Of a DNA stretch of 64,000 nt, positions 24,912-34,330 are shown in pieces. The DNA lies in assembly GCA_034439755.1 (NCBI GenBank), contig JAWXAZ010000011.1, positions 1-64,000 of the forward strand. Reading direction: 5' to 3'. The stretch is from B1 sp034439755. GTDB taxonomy: Bacteria > Bacteroidota > Bacteroidia > UKL13-3. The stretch's first letter is position 1; the number at the start of each line of letters is the position of its first letter. A program made the translations under genes and the position numbers. Under the pieces are notes generated by a model that was not told where the DNA came from, did no database searches, and saw nothing but the letters and a program-made list of their open reading frames with translations.

Positions 24912-26065
24912 TTAAAAAACTCTTTCATGCGGTCAAAGAACCCATGGTCGTTTTTGTCTGGCTTAGGAGCAAAGTTTTCTGAGCTTCTTAGTTTTTCGAG
25001 GATAGCTTTTTCTTCAGTGCTCATCTTTTTAGGTGTCCACACATTTACCTGAACCAATTGATCGCCGTTATAACCAGAGTTAATTTCTGGCAAACCTTTT
25101 CCCCTTAAACGAAGTATTTTTCCTGCTTGGGTTCCGGCATCAATTTTTAGTTTTACCTTACCAGTAACTGTTGGAATTTCAACTTGAGTTCCCAAGGCAG
25201 CATCTGCAAAGTTTAAGTATAAATCATATATAATGTTGTTGCCATCGCGCTTTAAAAATGGATCTTCAATTTCTTCTATCAATATAATTAAATCGCCGGG
25301 TACGCCACCACGTTCGGGCGCATTTCCTTTGCCACTCATAGAAAGTTGCATGCCATCTGCCACACCTGCTGGAATGTTTACGGTAATTACCTCTTCACCA
25401 TCCATTCTACCCGTGCCTTTACAAGAACCACAACTAGATGTTATTACAGTGCCTTCTCCATTACAAGACGGGCAAGTAGAAGTGGTTGCCATTTGACCCA
25501 AAAAGGTTTGTGTAACCTTTCTTACCTGACCAGATCCACCGCATGTTCCGCACGATTTAAATGAGGCTTTGTCTTTAGCGCCATTTCCACCGCAACTGGT
25601 ACAAGCAACTTGCTTATTTACCTTAAGTTTTTTCTCAACACCAGTGGCAATTTCCTGCAAAGTAAGTTTCACCTTAATTCTTAGGTTTGTGCCCACACGT
25701 TGCCTTCTACCGCCACTTCTTCTTTGTCCACCTCCACCAAAGAAAGATTCAAACGGATGACCATCGCCAAACACATCTCCAAATTGGCTAAAAATATCAT
25801 CCATGTTCATGCCACCAGCACCGCCGCCACCATGACCAGCGCCTCCCGCTTGATGGCCAAACCTATCGTATTTAGCCTTTTTATCGGCATCACTCAAAAC
25901 CTCGTAAGCCTCTGCCGCCTCTTTAAATTTATCCTCGGCCTCTTTGTTACCCTGATTTTTATCGGGGTGAAACTTGATAGCCATTTGGCGATAAGCTTTT
26001 TTAATCTCATCGGCAGCGGCACTTTTGCTAACACCTAGTACTTCGTAATAATCTCTTTTAGCCAT
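24908..26065 (-). CDS. dnaJ: Chaperone DnaJ (Hsp40)
   Basis: Stimulates DnaK ATPase and delivers substrates. The J domain (about 1-70) contains HPDK. A Gly-rich linker follows (GHGGGGAGGMNMDD). Four zinc-finger repeats are complete: CTSCGGNG, CGTCGGSG, CPSCNGEG and CGSCKGTG. The C-terminal substrate-binding domain is present. I start at 26065 (MAKRDYYEVLG, the family-typical beginning), 4 nt after the grpE stop; an ATG five codons upstream (26080) would overlap grpE. Cotranscribed with grpE. Confidence 0.97.
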   Translation of the reverse strand: MAKRDYYEVLGVSKSAAADEIKKAYRQMAIKFHPDKNQGNKEAEDKFKEAAEAYEVLSDADKKAKYDRFGHQAGGAGHGGGGAGGMNMDDIFSQFGDVFGDGHPFESFFGGGGQRRSGGRRQRVGTNLRIKVKLTLQEIATGVEKKLKVNKQVACTSCGGNGAKDKASFKSCGTCGGSGQVRKVTQTFLGQMATTSTCPSCNGEGTVITSSCGSCKGTGRMDGEEVITVNIPAGVADGMQLSMSGKGNAPERGGVPGDLIILIEEIEDPFLKRDGNNIIYDLYLNFADAALGTQVEIPTVTGKVKLKIDAGTQAGKILRLRGKGLPEINSGYNGDQLVQVNVWTPKKMSTEEKAILEKLRSSENFAPKPDKNDHGFFDRMKEFFN

Positions 26066-26069
26066 TTTA

Positions 26070-26651
26070 TTATTCGCCAATTACAACTTTTGCAAACCTT
26101 ATAACCTTGTCGTACAGGAAATATCCCTTCTCCAATACCGCCACAATCTTTTCTTTTAAATCATCCGATGGGGCAGGGATTTTCGTAATTGCCTCATGAA
26201 AATCAGGATCAAATCCAGCTCCTATGGCTTCCATTTCCTTTAAACCCTTTTGGGTTAACGTATTATTAAGCTTGTTATAAATTAAGGTAATTCCCTCTTT
26301 AACTTGCGGGTTAACATTTTCGGGCATTGCAGTCATGGCCCTTTCAAAATCATCTAAAATAGGAAGCATGGCCAATATAGATTCTTGGTTAGCTGTCTTA
26401 AATAAATCTGCACGCTCTTTTGTGGTTCTCCTTTTATAATTTTCGAACTCAGAATATAACCTCAAATATTTGTCCTGAACCGATGTCAATTCGACTTTTA
26501 ATTTTTCCTCTTCACTGACAATTTCCTCCGTATTGGCAGTTGGTTGATGGTTTTCAATCTCATTAGCCACTTCTCTTAATTCTTCATCAATATGTGTACT
26601 ATCAGACTGGAACTCTAATTCCTCCTTGTTTGCCTCTTGCTCTTTTTGCAT
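26070..26651 (-). CDS. grpE: Nucleotide exchange factor GrpE
   Basis: Releases ADP from DnaK. An acidic N-terminal ~55 residues and a long coiled-coil (about 45-95, KLKVELTSVQDKYLRLYSEF) are followed by the beta-wing domain with AIGAGFDPDFHEAITKIPAP and the C-terminal KGYFLYDKVIRFAKVVI, the family signature. 193 aa is normal. It is the first gene of a grpE-dnaJ unit with its own candidate stress promoter (26705-26717). dnaK is not in the window. Confidence 0.96.
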   Translation of the reverse strand: MQKEQEANKEELEFQSDSTHIDEELREVANEIENHQPTANTEEIVSEEEKLKVELTSVQDKYLRLYSEFENYKRRTTKERADLFKTANQESILAMLPILDDFERAMTAMPENVNPQVKEGITLIYNKLNNTLTQKGLKEMEAIGAGFDPDFHEAITKIPAPSDDLKEKIVAVLEKGYFLYDKVIRFAKVVIGE

Positions 26652-26704
26652 AAACTTCTATTTTTCTTGATACTAATCAAATTTTTTGCCAGCCTGCTCA
26701 ATGG

Positions 26705-26717
26705 TGACAATGTGACA
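26705..26717 (-). promoter_or_regulatory. Candidate stress-promoter element upstream of grpE-dnaJ
   Basis: Plus-strand TGACAATGTGACA, which reads TGTCACATTGTCA toward grpE: two TGTCA half-sites in direct orientation 3 nt apart. It shares ACAAnnTGACA with the htrA upstream element (2745-2757). It lies 54 nt before the grpE ATG and directly after the stop of the preceding gene. Confidence 0.45.
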
Positions 26718-27221
26718 TTACAAACCTTTAAGAATGGACTCTAATTGTTCTTTTTTGATATTTCTGGCAATCACAATGCCATTTGGGTCTATTAAATAAT
26801 TAGCGGGTATGGTTTCAATTTTTAATAATTTAACCAACTCAGAATCCCAAGATTTTAAATCGCATATATGTGTGCGCCAAGGCAAATTATCCTTCTTAAG
26901 CGCCAATGACCAAATCTCCTCTGTTTCGTCTAAAGAAATGCTAATGATATAGAATTTACGCCCTTTTTTAAATCGTTTATCCTTAAAGCGTGCATACGAT
27001 TCAATGAAATTAAGTTGCATTTTTCTGCTCTCCTCATTCCAGCTTGCCCACATATTTATTAGCACATAAGAACCCTTTAGTTCCTTTAACTGATAGGCCT
27101 TTGCAAATTGTCCCTTATACGAAAAATTAGGTATTGTATCTCCTTCAGCCCACATGCTCAATTGCGCAAATGAGGCAACATATAAAAGAAAACTAAATAT
27201 AAAACTCAGTCCAAATTTCAT
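26718..27221 (-). CDS. TlpA-like thioredoxin-fold protein lacking the CxxC active site
   Basis: 167 aa, secreted (signal peptide to about residue 19, VASFAQ). The fold matches TlpA/AhpC-TSA-like periplasmic proteins: SYVLINMWASW, FYIISISLDETEEIW, and the cis-Pro loop IETIPANYLIDPNGIVIARN. Where the redox motif WCxxC should be, the sequence is W61-N-E-E-S65, so both cysteines are replaced (Asn62 and Ser65). Disulfide exchange by this site is therefore impossible; a binding or structural role is more likely. Its start overlaps the murA stop by 4 nt. The grpE unit begins 67 nt downstream. Confidence 0.88.
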   Translation of the reverse strand: MKFGLSFIFSFLLYVASFAQLSMWAEGDTIPNFSYKGQFAKAYQLKELKGSYVLINMWASWNEESRKMQLNFIESYARFKDKRFKKGRKFYIISISLDETEEIWSLALKKDNLPWRTHICDLKSWDSELVKLLKIETIPANYLIDPNGIVIARNIKKEQLESILKGL

Positions 27222-28525
27222 GCTATGCGGGTAATATCTGCACCAATAGCAGTAAGGCGTGCGTCAATGTTTTGGTAACCTCTATCTATCTGTTCAATGT
27301 TGTTGATGGTGCTGGTTCCTTGCGCTGCCAAGGCTGCAATAAGCATAGAAACTCCCGCCCTTATATCTGGAGACGACATGGTAATACCGCGCAATTTTGT
27401 TTCTCGGTTCGAACCAATAACCACTGCTCGGTGCGGATCACACAAGATGATTTTTGCGCCCATATCAATTAAGTTGTCTACAAAGAATAGGCGACTTTCG
27501 AACATCCATTGATGAATAAGCACACTGCCTTTGGCTTGCGTGGCAGTGACCAATGCCACCGAAATTAAGTCGGGCGTAAATGCAGGCCAAATACCATCCT
27601 TAATAGTCAAGATTGAACCATCGATTAGGGTCTCAATCTTAAAAGAATCTTGATTTGGAATATGAATATCATCGCCAATAAATTCCATTTGAATGCCCAT
27701 TCTTTGAAATACTTTTGGAATGAGTCCCAAGCTTGGTATGGCGCAATTTTTAATAGTGATATCAGAGTTTGTAGCTGCGGCAAGGCCAATAAAACTTCCT
27801 ATTTCAATCATATCGGGTAACATGCGGTGTTTACAAGCACCCAACGATTCAACCCCTTCAATGTGCAATAGGTTCGAACCAACCCCTGTAATTTTTGCGC
27901 CCATGCTATTAAGCATTTTGCATAGTTGTTGAATGTACGGTTCGCTGGCGGCATTGTAGATGCTCGATTTTCCTTTGGCTAAGCTGGCTGCCATTAAGAT
28001 GTTGGCAGTGCCGGTTACAGAGGCCTCATCTAGCAACATGTGTGCACCTTTTAGTTCTTTTCCATTGATTTTATAGAAGCGTTCGTGGTGCACGTGTTCA
28101 AAGGTGGCACCCAGGTTTTCGAATCCCCGGAGGTGCGTATCTACTGGTCTTCTGCCAATTTTATCGCCTCCCGGTTCTGGAATATAAGCGAGTCCAAAGC
28201 GTGCCAATAAGGGTCCAATAATCATAATAGAACCTCTTAGGCTTGCACCTTTTAACTTAAATTCTTCGCTCAATAAATAATCTAAATTTACATTCTTGGC
28301 TCTAAACAAATACGTGTCTTCCGATTTCTTTGTTACCTCAACACCTAATTCACCCAAAAGCTCTATCAATTTTATCACATCGCGTATTGCAGGGATATTA
28401 GAAATTTCTATTTCTTCTGGCGTTAAAAGTACTGCAGATATAATTTGCAATGCTTCATTTTTTGCACCCTGAGGTTGTATATCGCCTTTGAGTTGCTTTC
28501 CGCCTATAACTTTAAATGAGCCCAT
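27218..28525 (-). CDS. murA: UDP-N-acetylglucosamine 1-carboxyvinyltransferase (Asp active-site variant)
   Basis: First committed step of peptidoglycan synthesis: transfer of enolpyruvate from PEP to UDP-GlcNAc. Lys22 (GAKNEAL) and the MurA loop PGGDKIGRRPVDTH are present. At the position of E. coli Cys115 this protein has Asp121. The Cys-to-Asp form of MurA is known to be catalytically competent and insensitive to fosfomycin (as in Mycobacterium and Chlamydia). 435 aa, full length. It lies 9 nt after the barrel gene and overlaps the thioredoxin-fold gene by 4 nt. Confidence 0.96.
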   Translation of the reverse strand: MGSFKVIGGKQLKGDIQPQGAKNEALQIISAVLLTPEEIEISNIPAIRDVIKLIELLGELGVEVTKKSEDTYLFRAKNVNLDYLLSEEFKLKGASLRGSIMIIGPLLARFGLAYIPEPGGDKIGRRPVDTHLRGFENLGATFEHVHHERFYKINGKELKGAHMLLDEASVTGTANILMAASLAKGKSSIYNAASEPYIQQLCKMLNSMGAKITGVGSNLLHIEGVESLGACKHRMLPDMIEIGSFIGLAAATNSDITIKNCAIPSLGLIPKVFQRMGIQMEFIGDDIHIPNQDSFKIETLIDGSILTIKDGIWPAFTPDLISVALVTATQAKGSVLIHQWMFESRLFFVDNLIDMGAKIILCDPHRAVVIGSNRETKLRGITMSSPDIRAGVSMLIAALAAQGTSTINNIEQIDRGYQNIDARLTAIGADITRIA

Positions 28526-28534
28526 ATTGTTGTG

Positions 28535-30202
28535 TTAAAATGTGAAAGTAAATCCGCCTAAAATATTTATGCCATAAACGGGGTAGTTTACAAATCTTTG
28601 ATACCTGTTATTTGCCAAGTTGTTCATTTGGATAAATGCCGATAAGTTTTTGCTGTATCTGTAATCAATGCCCAAATTTAAATCTACAAATGGGTCTAAT
28701 TTTTTCTCATAATAGCTTGGTTCAGCATTGGTATTATAAGAAACTAAGCTACCAAATCTTTCTCCCCAATAAAACAAATCTACCTTCACCAAAAACTTAT
28801 CGCTCATGTTATAACTTAGGTTGAATTTAGTTTCAAATTGTGGCAAAGAATAGGCTTTACCTAATGTTTTCATTTGGTATGAATTTAGTTTGCTCATAAT
28901 TCCAAATCTAACTTTTTCATTCCACTGATAATTTAATTCGAGGGCCAAGGTTGTGAGCTTCGCTTTGCCCGTATCATAACTTAAAATTTGATTGGCTTTG
29001 CTTGAGTCGGTAGTATAGGTTACCAGGTTTTCTATGCTGGCAGAACTGGTGCTTAATAAGAAACTGGTTTGGGCGCCTAATTCTCCTTTTAAGCCGCCAT
29101 AGACTTCAATTTTGGTAATGGTATTCTTTAAAGGCAAGGCAGTAACAAATGGGTTATCCGAATTTATGCTGCGGTAGGTATTGGGTTTTAATCCGCCTGT
29201 TAATCCCACATATATAGATAGTTTTTTTGGCACTAAGGTATATCCACCTTCTGCTTTTGGAAAGAAGTGGAATTTGCCGCCAAGTGAATCACTGCTGATA
29301 GTTGAATTAAATCCTCCTTGCAAGTAGTGGTCGGTTCCTGTTAAAAATAACTGTGGGTTCAGGTCGAAATAAATGCGTTGGTAGTTAAGGGAATTGTTAT
29401 CTGCGAGGGTAATTTTATTGTTGTTTAGCCTAAACCCAGCTTGTAATTCGAACGGAAAGGTGCCAGATTTTTCTTGGATAATTGTCTTTAGTTGGGCGTC
29501 GTTTTCTAAGAAGAAATCCGTGTTGTTAAAGTGGTAATAGTTTAAGTCTACTTTGTAAACTAAGTCGCCACTGTCTTTGGCATAATTTTTAAAATTCACC
29601 TTGCCATCAAAAAGGTTGTAAATGAGTTTTGGATCAGTTGCTAATTGAAGAATGTCGTTGGGTGAACCATATAGATTTACTTTATTTCTATGGTAGTATA
29701 ATTCTGAACCTAATACGCCTTTTTCTAGAAATTTATTGGCGTAGCCATGTATGGTATTTTGTGAGAAATTATTATAATCTTTATCACCATTTGCAGAGAG
29801 ATGTTTAAAGAAAACGCCTGCTTGGTATTCTTTATTTCTAACGGTGTTTAGGTAAAATTCGCCTAGGGGCATAAGGTAATTTCCAAACCCTAACTTTACA
29901 TAATTGCCTTTTAATTTGGGTAAGAGCATGGTGCCCATACTTAAGGGTTTTATGGTGTATATATTGGGATTAACAGAGAATGCATGAGCTGGAATTTGGT
30001 AGCTAAAATCTTGCTTTTCGTAAGTTGGTTTTTCTGGATTTGGGTTAACCGGAATTTTTATGGCTTCGGAAAGGGTGGGTTTAAAATTCTTGATTACATC
30101 TATTTGGTTGTCTTTAATTAGACTATCGCGCACTTGCGCCTTAACAGAAGCTGCTGTTATAAGGATAAGTGCAAGGCATACTGTATTTTTATAATGCGTC
30201 AT
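28535..30202 (-). CDS. Outer-membrane beta-barrel protein, TonB-receptor-like without plug
   Basis: 555 aa with a signal peptide (to about 22, ASVKAQ). A proline-rich periplasmic segment (IDVIKNFKPTLSEAIKIPVN, PNPEKPTYEKQ) precedes ~480 residues of alternating barrel strands. The C-terminus GINILGGFTFTF ends in aromatic Phe, as expected for BAM substrates. No plug domain or TonB box was seen. The gene starts 5 nt after the stop of the large TPR protein and is followed 9 nt later by murA, so the two surface proteins probably work together. Function unknown. Confidence 0.85.
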   Translation of the reverse strand: MTHYKNTVCLALILITAASVKAQVRDSLIKDNQIDVIKNFKPTLSEAIKIPVNPNPEKPTYEKQDFSYQIPAHAFSVNPNIYTIKPLSMGTMLLPKLKGNYVKLGFGNYLMPLGEFYLNTVRNKEYQAGVFFKHLSANGDKDYNNFSQNTIHGYANKFLEKGVLGSELYYHRNKVNLYGSPNDILQLATDPKLIYNLFDGKVNFKNYAKDSGDLVYKVDLNYYHFNNTDFFLENDAQLKTIIQEKSGTFPFELQAGFRLNNNKITLADNNSLNYQRIYFDLNPQLFLTGTDHYLQGGFNSTISSDSLGGKFHFFPKAEGGYTLVPKKLSIYVGLTGGLKPNTYRSINSDNPFVTALPLKNTITKIEVYGGLKGELGAQTSFLLSTSSASIENLVTYTTDSSKANQILSYDTGKAKLTTLALELNYQWNEKVRFGIMSKLNSYQMKTLGKAYSLPQFETKFNLSYNMSDKFLVKVDLFYWGERFGSLVSYNTNAEPSYYEKKLDPFVDLNLGIDYRYSKNLSAFIQMNNLANNRYQRFVNYPVYGINILGGFTFTF

Positions 30203-30207
30203 AAAGT

Positions 30208-33200
30208 TTATTTTTCGCTTTGTTTAATCCTTTGTTCAATCTGTTTTTGCGTATTCGTTTTTTGATCTTCTTCTAAGGCTGCAATTTCTGTAAGCTTAGT
30301 TTTGCATTGGTCTAAGATGTCTTTGCCTTCATAGTTTTCTATTAAACTTTGCAAGGTTGCTTTAGCCTGAAAATAGTCTTTCTGACTAATATAGGTATCT
30401 GCCAACAACACAAATCCTTTGGCCACCCACTGGTCGAATGCACTAAACTTGTCGTTAATTTCGAATATGGTTTTTTGGGCCGCTTTATACTCTTTACGTT
30501 GATATTGAATGTAGGCAATGTTATATTTTGCCTCTGCGCCATAAATGTTTTTGTTGTCTTTCAATACCAAATTAAAAGCGGTTTGAGCCGAATCTAAGTT
30601 GCCGTATTTTATATAATATCTTCCAATAAAAATATTCGCCTCGGTGCTGCCTTCTTTTTGTGCAATGCCAGAAGTTAAATAGCGCATGCTTACATAAGCT
30701 GCGGTGTCTATTTTACCTTGATTGGCGCAAGTTCTCATTTGCCCTAGCAATGCCAACTGCAAGTTATCCCTGTTGCTGGCAATTCTTTCTAGCGCAGCAA
30801 AGTACCTATAAGATTCGTCATAGTTTTTTCTTAGGTTCAGCAAGATGGCACTTTGTCTGGTACACCGTTCAGAATACTCGCTTCGCAAGGAGTTTGCTAC
30901 ATACTCGTAACAAACCAATGCATCGTCGTACTTCTTTAATTTGTAATCCGATTCGGCCTTAAAATAATTGGCTTTTAAGATAAAATACCCACCGGGGAAA
31001 CGGGTAATATAATTGCCAAATCCCTTACTCGATTTTTCGTAATTTTCTTTTTGGTATAAGTTAAATGCAGATTCATAGCTTAACGAATCTTGTGTAGATG
31101 CCGATACAATTACGTTAGGCAGTACCTTAATAAAGTTGAGGTATTCTTCGCCTTTACCTTGGTTCACAAAAATATTTTGTACCATTGGCAATGCTTCGCG
31201 TGCTTCTTCACTGCTAGGATAATTGGTGATGAGTTTTTTGATGTCCTCCAAAGCTTCATCGTCTCTTTTTAGGTTAAAAAGAGCCAAGGATTTATTGAGG
31301 ATCGATTTTCTTAAATAGATAGAACGCGGATATTTTGTAATGAGGGTTTCAAAAGATTTAATGGCCGTTTCATACTGTTCCATTTTAAGATAGTTGTCGG
31401 CAATTTCGTAAACCGCATCGTCTATATAAGTCGATTTCGCATACGTTTTTTCTAATTGGTTAAGGGCGGCAATTTTTTCTTCATTTTTGCCAAGAACGCC
31501 TAATATCAGGGCTTTTTGGTAAAGGGCATAATCAGAGCCTATAAGGTCTTTTGCTATCACAATATTATAATATTCTAGTGCCTTGTTATAATTCTTTTCT
31601 GCAAAAAAACAATCTGCAGTTCTAATGGCGGCATCGGTGTACACCTCAATATTACTTGGTGTTTTCTCTTTGCTTTCATAAGCAATAAACGATTCGATGG
31701 CCTTGTTGTAGTTTTCTATTTTTAAGTATAAATAACCCAAATTATAAAAGGAATGATTGTAAAATCTGCTTTCTTTTACTTCTTTATAGGCTTGGAATTT
31801 CTGTAAATTTTCAATGCCCTTTTTGTATTGTTGATCGCGGTAATTTAGCTCTGCTAACCAAAAATAGGAGAGTCCTACCATGCGTTTATCATAATCTTGG
31901 TCAACTGCCTTTTGAAACAAAATTGCCGCTTCTAAATAGTTATTATTTAGGTATAATTCTTCTGCGCGGTAATAAGTTACCCTATTTAAATTAATTAAAT
32001 CTTGTTTGTTAGGCTTCTTAATGGCCTCAAGTATTCTAATGGCCTCTTTATAGTTCTTGCCATTCAATAAAATATTAGCCAAATTGGCCCTGGCTTCTTC
32101 CGAAAAATCACCATCTTCAAACCGGTCTATTAGCCTAACATACCTTTGCATGGCAAATCCTTGCAGGTTTAGTTCGTCTGATATTTTGGCAGAAAAGAAC
32201 AAAGATGGTTCGGCTAAAACACCATTAGAATCTAATTGATAGCAGTTTTCGAAAGCAGCTCTTGCCGCAGTTTTATTGGCTAGGTTCAGGTAGCTTTTCC
32301 CTAAATTGTATTGAACATAAGGACCAAGGGTATCATTTTTTGCATCCACTTTCATGAATTGCGAAATGGCTTTTTCGTCTTGTTTGTTAAATGCATAGCA
32401 TTCGCCCAACATATAATAATCGTTGCTACTTGGCACCACTGGCGCGGCTTGCATAAATTTCTCTAAATGCGGTATGGCTGCTGCATAAGATTTTAATTGG
32501 TAATGCGATTGTCCAACCAAACCTGCCACATCGTTCGATACTTCTATGTTTTTAATGGTATCGCAAAATTGTATCACTTGCGCATATTGCTTCCTTACAA
32601 AGTAAACCTGCGCAACATACACTGCACTTAATGGCCCAAATGTTTTATGATATTTTATCCTACCAAAATGCTCCAAAGCCTCGTCGTATGCGCCAGATTT
32701 ATAACTTACATAGCCATAATAATAATTTGCCGCATCGTAATATTTGCTCTTTTCATCTTTTATTGGCTTAAAAGCTGCCTTGGCATCCTCATACCTTTCT
32801 ACCTTAAAGAGAGAATATCCATAAATAAAATAATACTCTTTTAAATCGGGGCCAGTAAGGTATTTAACTTCGGTTTGATCCAAATATTTTACAGCTAATT
32901 TATTATTTTTATTGCGGTAATTTAATTTACCCAATTGGTATAGCGCCAATTTGCTTTTAACATTTGTTGGGTATTTGTTAATCACCAATTGAAGCCTGTG
33001 AGCAGCATCTGGATTGAAAAGTTCCATGGCGCAAACTCCTCCATAATATTCAGAATTAGCCTTGTACAAAGGTTGGTTAGATAGATTGCTATACCAGTCG
33101 AAATGCTTTTGAGCGGCAGCATATTTCTCCTTATCGAACAACTCAATACCCCTGTTATAAAATTTTAACTGGTCGGTAAATACCATGGTTTGCTGGGCCT

Positions 33201-33327
33201 TAAGCTTATTATGACAAAGCATTAAAAAGACAAGCACCACCAATATTCTTACCAAAACAAATAATATGCTTTGGCGCAAACCCAAATCCCTTAGGTTGGG
33301 TTGTTTATGTATAAAATAATTTCGCAT
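30208..33327 (-). CDS. Large TPR-repeat periplasmic protein
   Basis: 1039 aa. A basic n-region and hydrophobic stretch (ILFVLVRILVVLVFLMLCHNKLKAQQ) form the signal peptide. From about residue 50 to 1020 the protein is a solenoid of TPR-like 34-residue helical pairs, with recurring xxYxxAxxxFxxxxxxYPxS patterns (for example YETAIKSFETLITKYPRSIY and YDDALVCYEYVANSLRSEY). The end is a charged Lys/Gln coil. It is the first gene of the minus-strand group TPR, barrel, murA, thioredoxin-fold. It probably scaffolds an envelope complex with the barrel protein; this is inferred from linkage only. Confidence 0.9.
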   Translation of the reverse strand: MRNYFIHKQPNLRDLGLRQSILFVLVRILVVLVFLMLCHNKLKAQQTMVFTDQLKFYNRGIELFDKEKYAAAQKHFDWYSNLSNQPLYKANSEYYGGVCAMELFNPDAAHRLQLVINKYPTNVKSKLALYQLGKLNYRNKNNKLAVKYLDQTEVKYLTGPDLKEYYFIYGYSLFKVERYEDAKAAFKPIKDEKSKYYDAANYYYGYVSYKSGAYDEALEHFGRIKYHKTFGPLSAVYVAQVYFVRKQYAQVIQFCDTIKNIEVSNDVAGLVGQSHYQLKSYAAAIPHLEKFMQAAPVVPSSNDYYMLGECYAFNKQDEKAISQFMKVDAKNDTLGPYVQYNLGKSYLNLANKTAARAAFENCYQLDSNGVLAEPSLFFSAKISDELNLQGFAMQRYVRLIDRFEDGDFSEEARANLANILLNGKNYKEAIRILEAIKKPNKQDLINLNRVTYYRAEELYLNNNYLEAAILFQKAVDQDYDKRMVGLSYFWLAELNYRDQQYKKGIENLQKFQAYKEVKESRFYNHSFYNLGYLYLKIENYNKAIESFIAYESKEKTPSNIEVYTDAAIRTADCFFAEKNYNKALEYYNIVIAKDLIGSDYALYQKALILGVLGKNEEKIAALNQLEKTYAKSTYIDDAVYEIADNYLKMEQYETAIKSFETLITKYPRSIYLRKSILNKSLALFNLKRDDEALEDIKKLITNYPSSEEAREALPMVQNIFVNQGKGEEYLNFIKVLPNVIVSASTQDSLSYESAFNLYQKENYEKSSKGFGNYITRFPGGYFILKANYFKAESDYKLKKYDDALVCYEYVANSLRSEYSERCTRQSAILLNLRKNYDESYRYFAALERIASNRDNLQLALLGQMRTCANQGKIDTAAYVSMRYLTSGIAQKEGSTEANIFIGRYYIKYGNLDSAQTAFNLVLKDNKNIYGAEAKYNIAYIQYQRKEYKAAQKTIFEINDKFSAFDQWVAKGFVLLADTYISQKDYFQAKATLQSLIENYEGKDILDQCKTKLTEIAALEEDQKTNTQKQIEQRIKQSEK

Positions 33328-33447
33328 GCAACTGATTACAACTGCTAACGAAACTAAGAGCTATCTACGTTTAAATCATTTGGTAATTATCCCCAAATGA
33401 ATTGTTATAAATTGTTTATGGGTAATGTATTGGACACTTAAATTCTA

Positions 33448-33939
33448 CTATTCTTTTGGCTTTTGACTATGCAACATGCCCTTTTTTATTTTTTCTGCTA
33501 ACTCAAGCGACCGTTTTATTCTGGTGTCTATTTGCTTAGCCGAACTCACATAATGCATCAACCCACGTTTTAATCCAACAGTAAAGCCATTAAATATTTT
33601 TTCTGCCTCCTCATCTTGTTCTAAGGTTATTAAAAATTCTTCTGGAATTTCCAATTCGTCTAAACTTGCTAGTTCAAAAGAAACGGCAATTGGTTGGCCC
33701 AATTTAGTTTTTGTGCTTTTTAACAAGGCCGTGCTAATGGTAAAATACTTGCCATAAACTTTGTCGTTTTGTATAGCCAGGTTAAATGGTGTACTGTTAA
33801 TAGTTCCTTTGGTTCTGATTCGACCCTTTTGAGGCAGTTTTTCTAAAATTTCTTGCGGCACGATGATCCCATAACACCTATAAATTCTTGGTATGGATTC
33901 TATTTTTCCAATGAAATTAAAGTGCTCTTTTATATCCAT
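33448..33939 (-). CDS. YdeI/OmpD-associated-like protein with DUF1905-type domain
   Basis: About 163 aa from ATG 33939 (MDIKEHFNF). Starting at the outer ATG (34002) would run 41 nt into the upstream gene and add an unrelated leader. The N-terminal half (about 5-90) has the DUF1905 beta-barrel pattern (GRIRTKGTINSTPFNLAI). The C-terminal half has the helical YdeI-like segment FNGFTVGLKRGLMHYVSSAKQ and the Arg/Lys-rich helix. Role unknown; related proteins have been tied to bacteriocin protection. It follows the ArsC-like gene by 22 nt and is probably in operon with it. Confidence 0.82.
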   Translation of the reverse strand: MDIKEHFNFIGKIESIPRIYRCYGIIVPQEILEKLPQKGRIRTKGTINSTPFNLAIQNDKVYGKYFTISTALLKSTKTKLGQPIAVSFELASLDELEIPEEFLITLEQDEEAEKIFNGFTVGLKRGLMHYVSSAKQIDTRIKRSLELAEKIKKGMLHSQKPKE

Positions 33940-33961
33940 TTTTTTGTGTAAAAAGAAAGAA

Positions 33962-34309
33962 TTATAACAAAACTTTTGTCCATGCCTCAGGCTCAAATCC
34001 AACCAATAAACCTTTATTGTTTTCTAGGATGGGGCGTTTAATCATGGAAGTAAATTCTTGCATCAATGGAATAGCTGTTTCCATTTTTTCGCAAGCTGTT
34101 TGCTGCGCCGCACTTAGCTTTTTAAAGGTTGCACCTTTGCGGTTTATCAATAGTTTAAACTCAATTTGGCCTGCCCATTTTTTAATGTCGGAAGCCTCTA
34201 TACCCAATTTTTTATAATCATGGAACTCATAAGTAATTTCGTTCTCATTTAACCATTGAAAAGATTTCTTCATGGTATCGCAGTTTTTTATCCCATATAT
34301 TTTTAGCAT
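33962..34309 (-). CDS. ArsC/Spx-family reductase-like protein (YffB type)
   Basis: 115 aa thioredoxin-like protein. A single N-terminal cysteine sits in YGIKNCDTMKKS, the pattern of the YffB/ArsC-like branch. WLNENEITYEFHDYKK, KLLINRKGATFKKL and the C-terminal MIKRPILENNKGLLVGF (family RP motif) complete the fold. True ArsC arsenate reductases and Spx regulators share this fold; the KNCDT motif favours YffB-like proteins of unknown function. No arsenic-resistance genes are nearby. Confidence 0.9.
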   Translation of the reverse strand: MLKIYGIKNCDTMKKSFQWLNENEITYEFHDYKKLGIEASDIKKWAGQIEFKLLINRKGATFKKLSAAQQTACEKMETAIPLMQEFTSMIKRPILENNKGLLVGFEPEAWTKVLL

Positions 34310-34330
34310 GCAAATTATTTTAGTATAAAA

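Noticed and set aside
33377..33402. CATTTGG/CCAAATG inverted repeat after the YdeI-like gene
   Set aside because: Only 7 bp with a 9-10-nt loop and no T-tract, and it lies ~50 nt past the stop codon; too weak to call a terminator.
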